Part shown: positions 48,130 to 59,911 of the stretch, in pieces
Layout of the letters: each line of letters starts with the position of its first letter
Position numbering within the stretch: the first letter of the stretch is position 1
Source: Tubulanus polymorphus
Taxonomy: Eukaryota; Nemertea; Palaeonemertea; Tubulaniformes; Tubulanidae
DNA: 64,000 nucleotides
Direction: 5' to 3'
Assembly: GCF_964204645.1 (NCBI RefSeq)
Contig: NC_134035.1
Location: forward strand, 5,518,501 to 5,582,500
The notes under the pieces: generated by a model
Seen by the model: the letters and a program-made list of their open reading frames with translations, nothing else
Told to the model about the DNA's origin: nothing
The model's database searches: none
Made by a program: the position numbers and the translations under genes

Positions 48130-48660
48130 TACCATCACCAATATGGCTTTCGCCAGGGCCATTACAGTATCGATATATTCTTGGATCTTTCGAAAGCTTT
48201 TGACCCTCTCGGTCGCAGTATCTTCTTTAAAAAAAACTTCAACATTTTGGCATACGATTTTGGCATCGATTATATACTGGCTCTCTTCGTTCCTTTATAT
48301 CTTTTACGTTATCTTTTAACTATAACAAGTCCTCTGTACCTCACACCACGGTATTCGCCAAGGATCAATCTTACGTCCTTTACTGTTCTTAGTTTATGCG
48401 CGAGATATCTCTACCCCTAACTCTTAATCTAACTTCATCTTATTCGCCGATAATATATAGTGCCAAGCCAAGACACAGATTTAAATGCTCTAATTTCGAA
48501 AACACGTAAAACTCTCCCTCTCCTGGGTTCTTGTGCACATAAATTGTTTTTAAACTTTGACAACATTTCTTTTAAAAGTATAGTACATTTTCCAATTGTA
48601 CGTTACAATAATAATACGTTTTCCAGACAGTTAAGACACAACTTTAACTCGCCTAAACGA
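48130..48660 (+). pseudogene. Decayed LINE reverse transcriptase, third fragment
   Basis: Translation in shifting frames gives YHHQYGFRQGHYS and DIFLDLSKAFD (near 48130-48200). GIRQGSILRPLLFLVYARDIS follows (near 48350-48410), and LFADN at about 48440 is a mutated FADD box. Beyond that an SLN-type block is barely recognisable. Several frameshifts and stops show it is dead. Clade is CR1/Jockey group, like the other two fragments. No 3' tail was found. Confidence 0.8.
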
Positions 48661-48719
48661 ATGACGCCATTCGAAAACATTTCTTTGAAGATTTTCTCCT
48701 CCGATCCCGTAAAGTGACA

Positions 48720-49103
48720 TTAATGGTTCGCACTTACTGTTCAATAAACAATAACCGTGACAGCTCCGGCAGAAGCGAAAAACGATTTAATCGAGACAAC
48801 GCTCTTTCTCTCGCGCCGCCAAACTCAAAAATAGTAGCGACATTTACCGATCTTATAGAATACCATTTAGATCAATTAAGAAAAGAAAGATTTATATATC
48901 GAACGAAAATGAGAAATACGTGTGGTACAGTTTAACCATTGATAGGGTCAAAATGGTTACCACCATTGGTAGGGTCTGAAACACGGCCCTATATAAAGCA
49001 CTATATCCGTTCGTTTTGAAACGATATCAGAGAATCCCATTACGAAAAACAAAATGATAACATGATAAGCCCGAAAATGTTTCCTTGAGCTAGTTGTTTG
49101 TTC
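48720..49103. other. No recognisable gene
   Basis: No coding or repeat feature was recognised, except an imperfect direct repeat of GGTTACCACCATTGGTAGGGTC-like sequence near 48935-48975. Confidence 0.35.
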
Positions 49104-49137
49104 GATGTTTCGACTATATTCTAATAGTCATTTTCAG
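49104..49137 (-). other. CTGAAAA-stem-GAAAC hairpin (Penelope-end-like)
   Basis: On the minus strand the stem GACTAT/ATAGTC is flanked by CTGAAAA and GAAACATC. It is the same as the 55.4 kb hairpin apart from a G-to-A change in the CTGAAGA segment. Upstream on the plus strand GAGAATCCCATT...CCGAAAATG is a degraded version of the same element's terminus. Confidence 0.5.
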
Positions 49138-49666
49138 GAATACTTCGGTATACATTGACGAGTCGGTCCCGGTCGAATCGGTTAAGCGTTTACAAGCCGA
49201 ATATTTTGTCCCCGATTCTCCACTAGGTCAACTCAAAACTATGAAATATCGACAGTCAGAATTATTGAAATAGCAATGAGTTCACGAGATAAGTCATCAA
49301 TTGTGCTGTCTTTTCACACTCTCTATTGCTGGCGGGAATTATCAATAATACTGCCGGGTTTATCTTGAGGGTGGCGGCGAAATACTCAATGATTAATTGC
49401 GTCGACTCGTAGTATAGATAGCATTATAATTTCCCATGTCAAAACCGATCGAAAAAATATCTTTGAAAATTCCCGAAAGAAAGGGACTCAATCAGTCGAC
49501 GTTAGACGTTATCTAAGAACGGATCTTAGGTAGAGAGTTCGTCTAGTCGAATGTCCTCAGAAGCGATAACAGTAAAATGTCACCCTGACATTCGTGATGT
49601 CATACATTTAATAACGAAATATAACACTTCATATATATCTAACTAGATGAAATACGTGACTTCAAA

Positions 49667-49722
49667 AGCGTAGATTAAAATTTGTAAGAACTGCGAACTT
49701 TTGAATGGGATGAGCAATAATG
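49667..49722 (+). mobile_element. Solo fragment of the 2.2-kb element's TIR
   Basis: AGATTAAAATTTGTAAGAACTGCGAACTTTTGAATG-like sequence matches the TIR at about 39289-39345 with a few differences. The similarity stops on both sides. Confidence 0.6.
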
Positions 49723-49938
49723 ATAGTACTGATGATATTAATATCATTCACATATCGGGATACAATAAAGATTGTACGTGTAATGTTTAACTGCCTTGTT
49801 GTTCCTGATGGATGGAATACTGTATTGCTGATGCTATAGTTCCCCCGCCAGCCTACCGATATAACACCCAGCCGGTTACAAAACAACGAATTTTCTAATG
49901 AGAAAACTTTGCCTGTAAATTAGCTCAAGTCAAATGAT

Positions 49939-50006
49939 TTGATTCACTTGTATTTCACCTGATGAGAGGGGATGAATATGATCCCGAAAACGTTCGAGCG
50001 AATCAA
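49939..50006 (+). other. CTGATGA-stem-GAAA hairpin with closing helix
   Basis: CTGATGA (49959-49965) is followed by a GGGAT/ATCCC stem (49969-49973 and 49981-49985) and GAAA (49986-49989). TTGATTC (49939-49945) can pair with GAATCAA (50000-50006) to close the structure. This is the single-unit relative of the 23.1-23.4 kb minisatellite. Three extra bases between CTGATGA and the stem depart from a canonical hammerhead. Confidence 0.4.
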
Positions 50007-50009
50007 CTG

Positions 50010-52284
50010 TTATTTCTCAATAAAAAAGAGGTATCTATTGTTACCGCTTCTATGGACATGAATAGAATATAAATCATAATATTTAATTCGTATATAACGT
50101 GATTTACCAATTGAACAAAGAATATGACGTATTGCACGCACATCGAATGAAGTTGAAACTTGGGCACCTGTCACAAATACGTCGATCTACGTAATGACAT
50201 TTTTTTCTAAGATCAATGCTATCCTGGCACCTATAGACATCTATCTTTAATGTAATGTCGATAAAATAAAGATTTTTTCTAGTAACGGTCGTGTCACTAT
50301 TAATGTTTGCGGATTCATATCAGCTGCAATAAAACTTCGCAAGCCCCTAATTTTATCCACTTAGGACTCAAAGTTTAAAACTTTAAAACTAAAGTGTATG
50401 TCACATATTTGTGTAACTTGTAAATATGAATGTGTTTTGTAAGCCTTACAATAGGCTTGTATACATACGATATGACACTTACCGGTAAATAAAGATATAA
50501 TTCATATTGTCCTCTATCTAAAAAATGAAAAGTGATTGGCGCTGATTGATGCGATTATTCGATAAATGCAGTCAATATCGTCAACGCGCAGAAAAGGGAA
50601 ACACAATACGCGGCGATAGATTTATCATTATATGCGAGGAAATTGTACCGGTCAATCAAGGGCCCATTTCCGACTCTCAGTTTACGCAGGGGCGAAGGTT
50701 GCCGCGTTAATCGCTTATGAAAAATGATCTACGATTACGATTACGAGAGACGCGCGCATACAAGGACGGGACAAAACGACAGCGCGGGTTGAGAGGAGGA
50801 GGGGATCTAACGTGCAAGTTAATGCGATTGAAAACGCAAAAATCAACGATTTCCGTCACTTTTCTTATTTTTTTTTTTGATGCGCAAAATTTCGAATTTC
50901 TCGGGAATTCGTGAATTTTGAAAAGAGTTTCTGGGTATTTCTTCCCGAACGACGAGAATGTAATGAGTCTAGAAGATACACAATGTATCCGTGTACTAGT
51001 TATATTCCAGAATTTCCAAATTTGTTTCGCCTGAATTACTGTTGGATTTCTCTCGATTATCTCTAGGTGAGAAAACAGAGATCTCGCGAATCAGGAAAAA
51101 ATCCGCCTTTTTTATTATTTTACGTAATCTATCAATTCTATAATTTTCATCGATTCATTGAGTTTCCCCGCAACATCTTCCCGCACCGCTGAATCATCAA
51201 GACGACGACAAATGTTTTTTCAAAGAATCTGTTTATGTATTAGCCTATACGCGCGGTAAAGCTGGGTACACAACAACTACTCTTTACATCACGTATGTCT
51301 ATATACGTCTTCATCTATTACAATCTCTCCGCCGTGCAGAATAAAGTGCACCGTCTAATTACAACGCTTTATAACAATCTATACCCGCGCGGCCCGAGGC
51401 TACCGCATGAAACCTCTAACCTCGAAAATTAAAACTCAACGAATCCGCAAAATCTACCCCGATTTTACATTATACGATATTCGTAGATATCAACATCATA
51501 GACATCAACCTCATAGATGTCAATATCACGATGCTACCCCCCCCCCTCCTCACAATGTCTACGTATAATGGGGTTGGATACGAAGATGTAAACAAACTTG
51601 AAAGTTGACCCCTTGAAACTGAGGTTAAGAAATGTTTAAAGATGCCCGAGTATTTCTAAATACGCTGAATCCGATGAGTATTAGTATGGGGGTTGAAGGT
51701 GTCGAGGACGTGCAGTTATCCCCTAAACAAGCTTATGCCTTTTTATTAAAAAGATTACCCCTTTTCTTTGGCGAGGAAGTTAAAATTGGACACCGTATCC
51801 GCCCCTGTTGTTAGATCAGCAGTTATATCTCACGCGATATATCTCTTCAGCGATACCGGACACCGCTGTTAGACTGTTCGCCACTAGCTACACGAATTAC
51901 AGTCAGGCTAGTGTCAGCGTCAAATATAGAATTAAAATTCTATTAGCCCCCGAAATGACTAGGCATTCAATGAATTTAGTTTAGAGAGTCGAGTCAGCTC
52001 GCGGTGTATACCACAACACGACAGCGCGCGCGCGTGAGTGTGTACGAGATGCGTCCCTGTAATTGCCCGGCAATATCAAGCGTTACTGAATGAACCAAGT
52101 CAAAGGTGTCATCGTCATACCCTAATCCGATCGCTACAAATTGTATTCAGTTTTAGTTTTCAGAAAAACCGCGCGCGCACCGAATCGGCGCGTTCGTTCA
52201 TGATAGTCGAGCGACCAAAGAGGTTTAATTATAGCTTCTTGAAGATGAAGAAGTAATGTCGCCGCCAGAAACGAAATCGGATAG
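50010..52284. other. No recognisable gene
   Basis: A poly(C) run lies at about 51535-51546 and a short (GC)n tract near 52022-52034. Two 60-65 codon frames show no motif. No mobile element was recognised. Confidence 0.4.
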
Positions 52285-52506
52285 GCTAAAAAAGAATTGA
52301 TACCTTGTTTCTCATTTCTGCTGAGCTTAAAACTTGACCCAGCCGGCCGCCTATCTACCCAGTAGAGTACTTTAAAAAAAAAGTCGTGATCAATTTTACC
52401 ATAACAGACCCGGCAGCTATAGAAATGAACTGATTACAAATTTCATTATTTTTTTGCAAAAATGACCCGGCCGCTGCGGAGAAACAAGGTATCATTTTTG
52501 TTCAGT
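52285..52506. mobile_element. 217-bp MITE family, copy 2
   Basis: This is a full-length relative of 3537-3753, with the same inverted ends (GCTAAAAAA..TGATACCTTGTTTCTC) and the same three GACCCGGCCG-type interior motifs. It is somewhat more diverged, for example the left TIR lost the CCGC end. Confidence 0.85.
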
Positions 52507-54879
52507 CATTAAAGTTTCGGAGATGCCAACTTTCAGCAAGACGTTATTGCTACATTCAACCGGTAAAAGCCCTGTAGCGATCGCATTAATGTTCTCAAGC
52601 TTTCCCTTAAAGGATCCTGAGACCATCCACAGATCGAGAATATACGTACATGCCTTATATACGATGCCTTATATATATGTGTGCTGAATAATATTCATTT
52701 ACTGCACAATTTTTCGTCTTTTTCTGAACTGGAGACTTCATTCACGCCCGGAAACGTTCGACACGATATAATGTTACTTCGTCGGACGACGACAGACCGA
52801 TGTCGTCATCGAAATTCTCGAATTATTCTGATTAGATTGTTAACTATATCATCATCAAACAACAATTTCACGCGTCAATTACGTCGCTTCGGTTTTTGCA
52901 CTCGGTACTCTGTTGTTGTTCACTGAGAAATCTTAATTAACACTCTTGAAAATACTCTCTATTGCCAGTTTGATCAGATGGTATATCGGTGGCCGGGCCG
53001 CGCACGCGCGCCAGTAACGGCTAATTTCGCGCTGTTTTAGTCGTTCAATTAAGCCGCCCGGGAGCTCACGGAATCCACCCTTCCGCTATCCGCGCGCTCT
53101 CGTACCGGCTGAAAGTAAAAGGGCGACTGATTACACATTTTAAACGAAACGCTTGATTGCCAACTATTGTCGGCATATTTCCTTTTTATTTCGGATTTTC
53201 GTAAGCACGTCACAGGATCGTTTGACGGCGGAAACTCGTTCGGTGTAGCTGACGAGAGTTTCAGTCGGCGTGCAGTGTGCACAGAATCATCGGTATGAGA
53301 ATCACGAATATTATTAGAACCTGTTTTGCGCTAGAAAACTCCCCAGATATATGATACCGATCATATACCCTCGTCATATCAGGGTCGGAATCGGTGTGTA
53401 GTTTAGAAAGTACAACGTAAGCTAACTGTGACTGATGTAAATATCGAAGAATTGAAAAAAATGGTAGTGAAAATTATTTTTCGTAAAATTCATCGAGTTT
53501 GAGTAGCCCGCCGACTTCACCGGTAACGAATAAGAAAATAATATTTACTATTTCTTAAATTTCTACTTTAATTTGTTGAAACCCAACCGTTTGTGCTGGT
53601 GTTGGTCAATTTGAGTTAGCGCCAAAATGCTGTCACTAGCTACTGCGATATAGTGCCAATAATCATTGTTTACCGATTGAGAAGGATAGACGTACGAAAA
53701 AAAGTTAAAAAAAGACTATTTACAATATGTTGTTCAGGCGAAATTGGTGAGGGATACCATTGATTATTCAATTATCTGTCATTCTCACACCAAGCTGATA
53801 AGAAGAAGATACCTAACTAGTTATCATTGCGAAAATCCAACCGAGCGCAAACAATTTCGGGAGTTATCGAATACGATTAAGGACCCGAAATTATTAATGA
53901 ACATTATGTTGAAACGTTTGGTAAATACCTCGTTTTTTCTACATAGTGTATCAATATGCATTCTTTTCTATATCCTTATACTTTATTGTACAGTAATTTC
54001 TGGGACACCCTGTACAATATTGACATTGTTAGGGCGAATAAAGTTATCTTATCTGAGTAGATTTTGTAGACCTCCTTATGATGCGTGTTTCTCAGTCAGA
54101 ATAAAGTTGAATCTCATGTCATCTCATCCGGTATATCTTTCCAATGACACCTTCCTAAAAAAGTTGTTTGCAACGCGTTCCGAAAATAAACTTTTCGACC
54201 AAAAAAAAAAAAACCGACAACCGCCAATTAGGCAATACACATTTATTCATCGCTGATAATTGTGATTTTCGTAAATTAAACAGACTTATTTTCTGTATTT
54301 CGCTTCGCAAATTACAGGCCGCGCCGGCTTCATTTGGACGCGATAGAGCGAGGAAGTTGTAATTATCGTCACCTATCTCCTCTATCCTTGACGAGAGCCA
54401 GCGCGTGATATGACGCGGTACGGGTTATTTTTCGTCGACAATCGATCGAATAATAATTGTTTTATTTTCAAAATGGCCAATCGACTTTTTCTTTGTTTTT
54501 CGTATGACCAGAGGATAATTTGCGCTGCGAAATTTATACCGCGCGCGCACGCAGGGCACAAATGTCGAGATGACGCCCTCTCCGGTTATAATAGCCTTCG
54601 CCTGATTAAAAACTTTCCACTTGATTAAAAATACCGCCGACGTGCCGTAGATTTAAATTGATACTTAGTAAATTAATTTGTTGCCCGTGGTGTACACTTG
54701 AAAAATGTGGGTTTAGCTGATCGGAATGACTGACTGAATCTTTGATCGAAAATCATCGAATGCTGTTCGTCGGAAATTTTCATTTCATCGGCGTCCAATC
54801 GATAAGTGTGTGCTCTATACGAGCAGTTCATTTGATTCTTGATTCTCTCACGAGTCCATGATGCCTTCTACCATTTTAG
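52507..54879. other. No recognisable gene
   Basis: Near 54000-54050 the sequence GGGACACCCTGTAC followed by GAATAAAGTTATCTTATCT suggests debris of mobile elements, with a LINE-like short-repeat tail. No coding exon with splice support was found. A 170-codon plus frame at 53744-54256 runs across this debris. Confidence 0.4.
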
Positions 54880-55290
54880 AGGGAAACCACAAATACAGCC
54901 ATATCGACAAGCAGGTTCGAATCCTGCTGGCTGCTTACAGCGTGCGAGCAACACCTTAATATAAAGGCCGTGGTCCCGTCGAAAGGTTGAAAAATCCAAT
55001 AGGGTTAGTCTTGGAAACCAGATCAGTGCAGGGTCACAAGCGGGGTCAAGTCCTGCTGGCTGCTCGCTGAGTGTGGGCAACGCTTTAAAGGCCGCTGAGT
55101 GTGGGCCAACGCTTTAAAGGCCGTGGTCTCGTCGTGGGGTTTAATGAAAAATCCAATAGGGTTAGTTTCGGGAAACATAGATCTGAACGACGTAAAGCAA
55201 AACAAAACAAACGTAAGATAAACTCTTTCGAATCCAAATAAACGACCCATCGAACTACAATCGAAATTTTGATTCGATGATGGACAGTTT
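54880..55290 (+). mobile_element. Two SINE copies head to tail (compound)
   Basis: The first copy has a B-box GGTTCGAATCCTG (54914-54926) and is truncated near 55022. The second starts again with a mutated B-box (GGGGTCAAGTCCTG, about 55042). It runs through AATAGGGTTAGTTTCGGG and AGATCTGAACGACGTAAAGC to GATGATGGACAGTTTT near 55290. A 27-bp stretch (CGCTGAGTGTGGGCAACGC) is doubled inside the second copy. The family is the same as at 35932-36150. Confidence 0.7.
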
Positions 55291-55326
55291 TCACGATAGG
55301 TAGAACACAATATCCGTGTTGACGCG

Positions 55327-55937
55327 ATGAGGAGAGAATCCCACAATGATAATAAAAAGTCCGAAAATGAAACTTCGAGATAGTAGTTTATTTCAACGTT
55401 TCGACTATATCCTAATAGTCATCTTCAGGAATAATGAGATACTACAGAAATTATGAGATATATATACAATCCAGAGACAAAGAGACTAATTCAGGTAATC
55501 AGAGATGATACAAACTAAAGGAAAATTAACGTAGAAACAGTTACACGCTAAAATAGATTAAAGGGAAGCAAACTAAGGGGTGATTATAAACAACAATAGT
55601 GAGTATAAATATAAATGAAACTTAAAGTCAGTAGTAAAAAGAAAGACAAACTAGGGGGCACTTAAATTAAAACAAAGGTGAATACAAGTTAAGTCAGAGA
55701 CGAAATTGATGAGAGAACAAATAACAAATAATCAAAGGGGAAATCAAGTGTTGAGTTTAACCAGTTTACAAAGGAATTTTGATATAAGTTTATTATGGGG
55801 TGAAAAACCATTGTTAAGGTTTACAACGTTGTTCGAATTTTCAATAATTAATGCAGATTCCAAAATATGTCTTCTAGTTTTATCGCTGCAAGGGTAAATT
55901 AATTCTTTTTATTATCATTGTGGGATTCTCTCCTCAT
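55327..55937 (-). mobile_element. Penelope-like retroelement fragment with 33-bp inverted ends
   Basis: The ends are perfect 33-bp inverted repeats (55327-55359 and 55905-55937). On the minus strand a frame from about 55900 down to TGA (55744-55746) reads RRHILESALI, then NLNNG, matching the pattern at the C-terminus of Penelope-like proteins after the GIY-YIG endonuclease. A long A+T-rich untranslated part follows. The 3' hairpin then has CTGAAGA (55422-55428), one extra base, the stem GACTAT/ATAGTC (55403-55408 with 55415-55420) and GAAACGTT (GAAA at 55399-55402). The reverse transcriptase and most of the endonuclease are missing, so it is 5'-truncated. An inverted scrap of the element's own end at the truncation point is a known Penelope feature. 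Confidence 0.65.
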
Positions 55938-56689
55938 GGACAGTTTTATCGCCAGATATTTTAACGCCGATACTAGTCGGATAGAATCAAGAGGCCCCAT
56001 AATTCTCTGAGTCATTGTATCACCCGATTTCAGTTGGAACAACCATCCTTTTAATGACACGTGACTACAACTCACACGGAGATTGGTCACCCGTCAGTAA
56101 CGGTTTTCGCCGACGCACATATCGGAACAATGATTTTCTTGTGAAAATCAAGGAAGTTAGATTTTAAAAAAAGCCACCTGGAGCTCCCGGCACAAAATGC
56201 TATTGTTTTCCTACTGTCCGCTCACTACCGAACGATATAACGCATCGCCTCGACAGCGTAGGAACGGATGATCTTGGGAGGAGACTTGATCAGATCCGGC
56301 CTGAAGAATGGATTATATTCATTCAGATGAACCTCCGAACGAGTTAAGGCGATTTTCGCCGTCGATTGCGCGGCTACTTATCGCAATCGCGAAGTCTACT
56401 CGATCCGAGGGATTCATACACGAATACGCCTAATACGATAATTGAATGTTGATGTATCGTGAACCGTCACAGCAACCACTGAGTAACACGAAACGTTGTT
56501 GATTTGTTTTTTTTTCTAAGAGAAATACGTTGGTAACAAATCTAATGAGACAATGGTCAGTACCAATGCTATATATATAACGTTGCTACGTTCATTAACT
56601 CGGTCTTTTGACATTTCGACGCAATTCTTGAGTCACTTTCGACAATCAAACCAACTCCCCATATTCTTCGACCATCTATTGCATTACAA
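55938..56689. other. No recognisable gene
   Basis: No coding or repeat feature was recognised. Confidence 0.35.
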
Positions 56690-56800
56690 GAATCCCACAA
56701 TAAAGACGAAAAAGTCCGAAAATGTTTTTCTCGAGCTAGTGTAGTTCATTCAACGTTTCGACTAACGTATTAATAGTCATCTTCTCAGGATCACTAGTCA
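56690..56800 (-). mobile_element. Solo Penelope-like terminus
   Basis: It shares AGAATCCCACAAT and AAGTCCGAAAATG with the start of the 55.3 kb element. The hairpin with GACTA/TAGTC stem and GAAACGTTG lies at about 56753-56789 (minus strand). The CTGAAGA segment is altered by an insertion (CTGAGAAGA). Confidence 0.6.
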
Positions 56801-58099
56801 ATAATTGCAGTCAAACAGAGCCAAACTTGTATCTGCTGGTCAAAGAGCCTGTACTATATCGTACACGATTTCTTTGGAATAATTACCCTACCAGTTACAT
56901 TGTAGTCCATCCTTAGCTTTTAAACATCAAATTAACAATCTTTTACCATAGCTTATTCTCGAGTACTCTTTTATGACTAACTGTTGATATACCATTTTCC
57001 AATTCATGTATCGTATTTTGGAAGCCAAAGAAGCAATTTTATAAATATATACATGGAATTCTGGTCAAATTTCTGGTCCCCCTGCTTCCATGCGGGCTCA
57101 ACATTTTACATCTCGATCCAGCAAAAGATTATTTGTAAAAATCCCGCATTATAAGAAAAGAGAAAACCGAAAGTCCGAAATGTCTCCTTATACAAGTTGA
57201 ATAAAGATGTGATACGAACTGTCACTTTTTGCGTTGCGGGAATTTCATATTCATTCTTACAAAAGTCGGGGCGTTTCATCAGAGGTTATCGATTATTTGC
57301 GTGTTGGTATCGCCGTGAACCTAAGCGATCTAACCAATTTGCATAATGAACCCCCTCCTTCCATCGCTTTTGAGAAATATCGAATTTACCTCCACAAACC
57401 ATAAACGCATTAGTTAAAACAAAACCCCGATATACAATGCATTTATATATAGGCCTAAAATTATATATGAGCTCGAAGCAACCCCTATATATTTTTGAAA
57501 TGCCGTCGTCGTAATTGACATCTTGAATTACTCCGCCCGTCAGCATTCATCTCAGACATACCAATCACGCTGGTATTGGCTTAGTTACACTAATTGGAAC
57601 TGTTCAATTGCTCCATTCCCCCGCTCCGCGCCGGGCAAATACGCCATGACTTATTGTCACCGATAACCTTATTCCGTAATAAACGCCGAAACTCAACTTT
57701 CAACGTCGATTAAAAACGTCGGCGCGAAAAAAAAACTATCACCAGAGCGAAGCCCGAAGTTAAGTACGTTTACATGTGTACATCCGCGGTTGTTTATAGC
57801 CTGTAGAAATATATCAGATATGTTGTCACTGCGCGCCACTGCGGTTAACGTCCCTCACGACGAACCCACAGCGCCGCGCAATTAAGCCGACCGAAATAAA
57901 ACAAGCCATCGAGTTTAATATATCGTCGCGATCGTCGTCGTTGTAATCACCAAGTACGATTTAGTTTCGTTTAATTCGATTCCGTTTCGCTCGTAGAAGA
58001 GAAAAACGAACGAAGAATAGCAAGAAGTTTCCTCAAAATTATACGCGATATAAGTTCCTCAAGCCGACAGTAAAACATACACGTGTTTGATCTTGAAAT
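56801..58099. other. No gene; weak foldback at 57.14-57.25 kb
   Basis: AAAATCCCGCATTA (about 57137) and its imperfect inverse TTTGCGTTGCGGGAATTT (to 57245) bracket CCGAAAGTCCGAAATG, another eroded relative of the Penelope-like termini. An 86-codon minus frame at 57286-57546 has no recognised motif. Confidence 0.35.
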
Positions 58100-58212
58100 C
58101 GGGGTTGACCCTGTTGTTATTTATTTGATTGGTATAGATTTCGTTTCGATTTTTTTATTTGGTGTCGCTTATACAAACCCACCACACCTGCCGGGAGCGA
58201 AACGAGGGGAGC
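58100..58212 (-). repeat. Dispersed repeat, second copy of the 10.6-kb sequence
   Basis: The minus strand carries CGTTTCGCTCCCGGCAGG, the GTGGTGGGTTTGTA continuation and a CAAATAAATAAC tail in the same order as 10619-10735. Confidence 0.55.
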
Positions 58213-58370
58213 TGGATTACTTTTAAGAGCCTTTGAATATAGAATCAGTGAAATTGACGCTATAAAATATTATTTCATCATCATTATCTTTATCAGTTAT
58301 TTTTTATATCTATCTTCCCAGTTATCCATCCACAGTAACATCATATCCTATATTCGAGTTATACCTCAAG

Positions 58371-58630
58371 TAAAACTAGCTTTACTCGGAAATGGCCGAC
58401 TCAGACTTTTGACTAACTCGCACAAAAAAAACGAAATCATCTTTTTACTTCCTAACTTTTTTTCCTATCCTTTACTCGGACTTCGCTTACCTCGGAATAA
58501 TTTTGCCGGTCCCAGTTTGTCCCGAGTTGGGCTAGGTTTACTGTAGGAAGTGAAGGGGAAAATAGATGTCGTTTTTGTTCGAGTTAGTTAAAAGTCTCTG
58601 TTAAGTTATGTCCGAGTAAAGCGAGTTTTA
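58371..58630. mobile_element. 260-bp foldback element
   Basis: Bases 58371-58455 form an imperfect inverted repeat with 58546-58630 (TAAAACTAGCTTTACTCGGA against TCCGAGTAAAGCGAGTTTTA). The interior is about 90 bp with no coding potential. Confidence 0.75.
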
Positions 58631-58960
58631 TCATATTATGTCCAAATCGTCCATACGATAGATTTTGGAACGATGTACGGAAAATAAAGTATTAATGATC
58701 AATAAAGATAAAGTTAATCGGGGTGAGAAGCTGATTTTACCCTTGGATTGGAAAATAATGATAACATTTCTAGCCGGTTCAATACCTCATTTCCAGGGCT
58801 CGCGATTAATTGCGACACGTCGATTCCATTTCTTCTATTAAATCAGTTGACGTTATTCGATTTAGGAGTTCGTTCTGGTACTAATCAATATTGTATATCC
58901 AAATTAGAGGAGAATGATCTTAACGTTTTCTGTATTCGTTTTCTATCTTTCAGGCCAAGT

Positions 58961-59111
58961 ATGATACTTCTACATCTACTAGTATTCACTCTCAGTCAAG
59001 CGAGCGCCTATGACTTCGAATCTCTGTGTCACAATCCGCAAGTGCAGCATCTGAAGACCGTCGTATCGCTATGCGACAGTTTCGGTAGATTCAGAGGAAA
59101 ACTAGCCGTAG
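58961..59111 (+). CDS. First coding exon of a secreted protein (partial)
   Basis: A good acceptor (TTCTATCTTTCAG|GCC, exon from 58954) is followed after seven bases by ATG. A donor G|GTAAGT at 59111/59112 ends the exon in phase 1. The 50 codons encode a signal peptide (MILLHLLVFTLSQASA, residues 1-16) and a mature start YDFESLCHNP with cysteines at 23 and 38, ending FRGKLAV. The spacing of SLCxxP and a hydrophobic GKLAV-type strand loosely recalls the N-terminus of selenoprotein P-like thioredoxin-fold proteins, but this is a weak resemblance and no next exon with a CxxC/UxxC motif was found. The frame also stays open upstream to 58748, which I treat as intron because of the acceptor. A 5'-UTR exon must lie further upstream. 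Confidence 0.5.
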
Positions 59112-59911
59112 GTAAGTGCAGAAAAATCACATGCCTTTTTTTCGGCGATCTAAATAAGCGGAAAACGTCTCTCTTTTCGTTCGTTCGTTCGTTCGTTCGT
59201 TGAATCTCGAGGCCGTTTCATCTCTCTCAGCGTCTCGGAGATTTGTGCGCGAAATTGACGATGAACCACAACACAAACAATACACAGTGTACAGACTGAA
59301 TATATATCGACGGTATTTTAGATGCCTTCCTTTTATGATGAAACAATATCACTTTACAGTGTTGTCCTCACATTCTCTCTCTCCCTATCTTTCTTCCTTC
59401 TTTCCCTCCTCTCACCTCCTCTCTCTGCTCTTTTTCCCTTATCTTCCCCTCCTCTCTCCCTCCCTGTTTTCTCGCCTCTCCCTCACATACTCTCTCTTCC
59501 TTCTCTTTCATCCTCTCTCCACTATCTCTTTCCCTAATCTTTCCCTCCCTCCTACTCCTCTTTCCTTCTCCGTTTTCTATCCTCTCTCTCTCACCTCCTC
59601 TCTCCACTCTCTCTCCCTCATCTTTCTCCCCTCCTCACTCATCTCTTCCTCCTTCCTCGTACCCTCCATCAACGACAGATATATAGTACCGCTAAACATT
59701 TTTATGGTATTCATCGGTAACGCTATATTTTCATGGCTCACAATCAATCTCTTAACTGTGGCCTCGATTCTGAGAAAATTATTATCAGAAATTGATTTCA
59801 GCTTGAAATGCGATCTTGCCATACGTTCGTATACCGCCGGGCAATCGCCCAGTAGAGGTCATAATGTATAGTATAGCAAATGAAAGAAGCCCTATTTATT
59901 GATGTTACTAG
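59112..59911. other. Intron-like sequence with CGTT and CT tracts
   Basis: A (CGTT)n microsatellite lies at about 59176-59201 and a long polypyrimidine tract (CTCTCTCC-rich) at 59370-59660. The tract keeps several frames open, giving long Ser/Leu/Pro-rich conceptual proteins that are not credible. Confidence 0.6.

Noticed and set aside
53744-54256. 170-codon plus frame with a hydrophobic stretch
   Set aside because: It runs across mobile-element debris (GGGACACCCTGTAC and a GAATAAAGTTATCTTATC-type tail) and shows no domain.
59200-59871. 223-codon Leu/Ser/Pro-rich plus frame
   Set aside because: It is kept open by a CT-rich tract inside what is most likely an intron.
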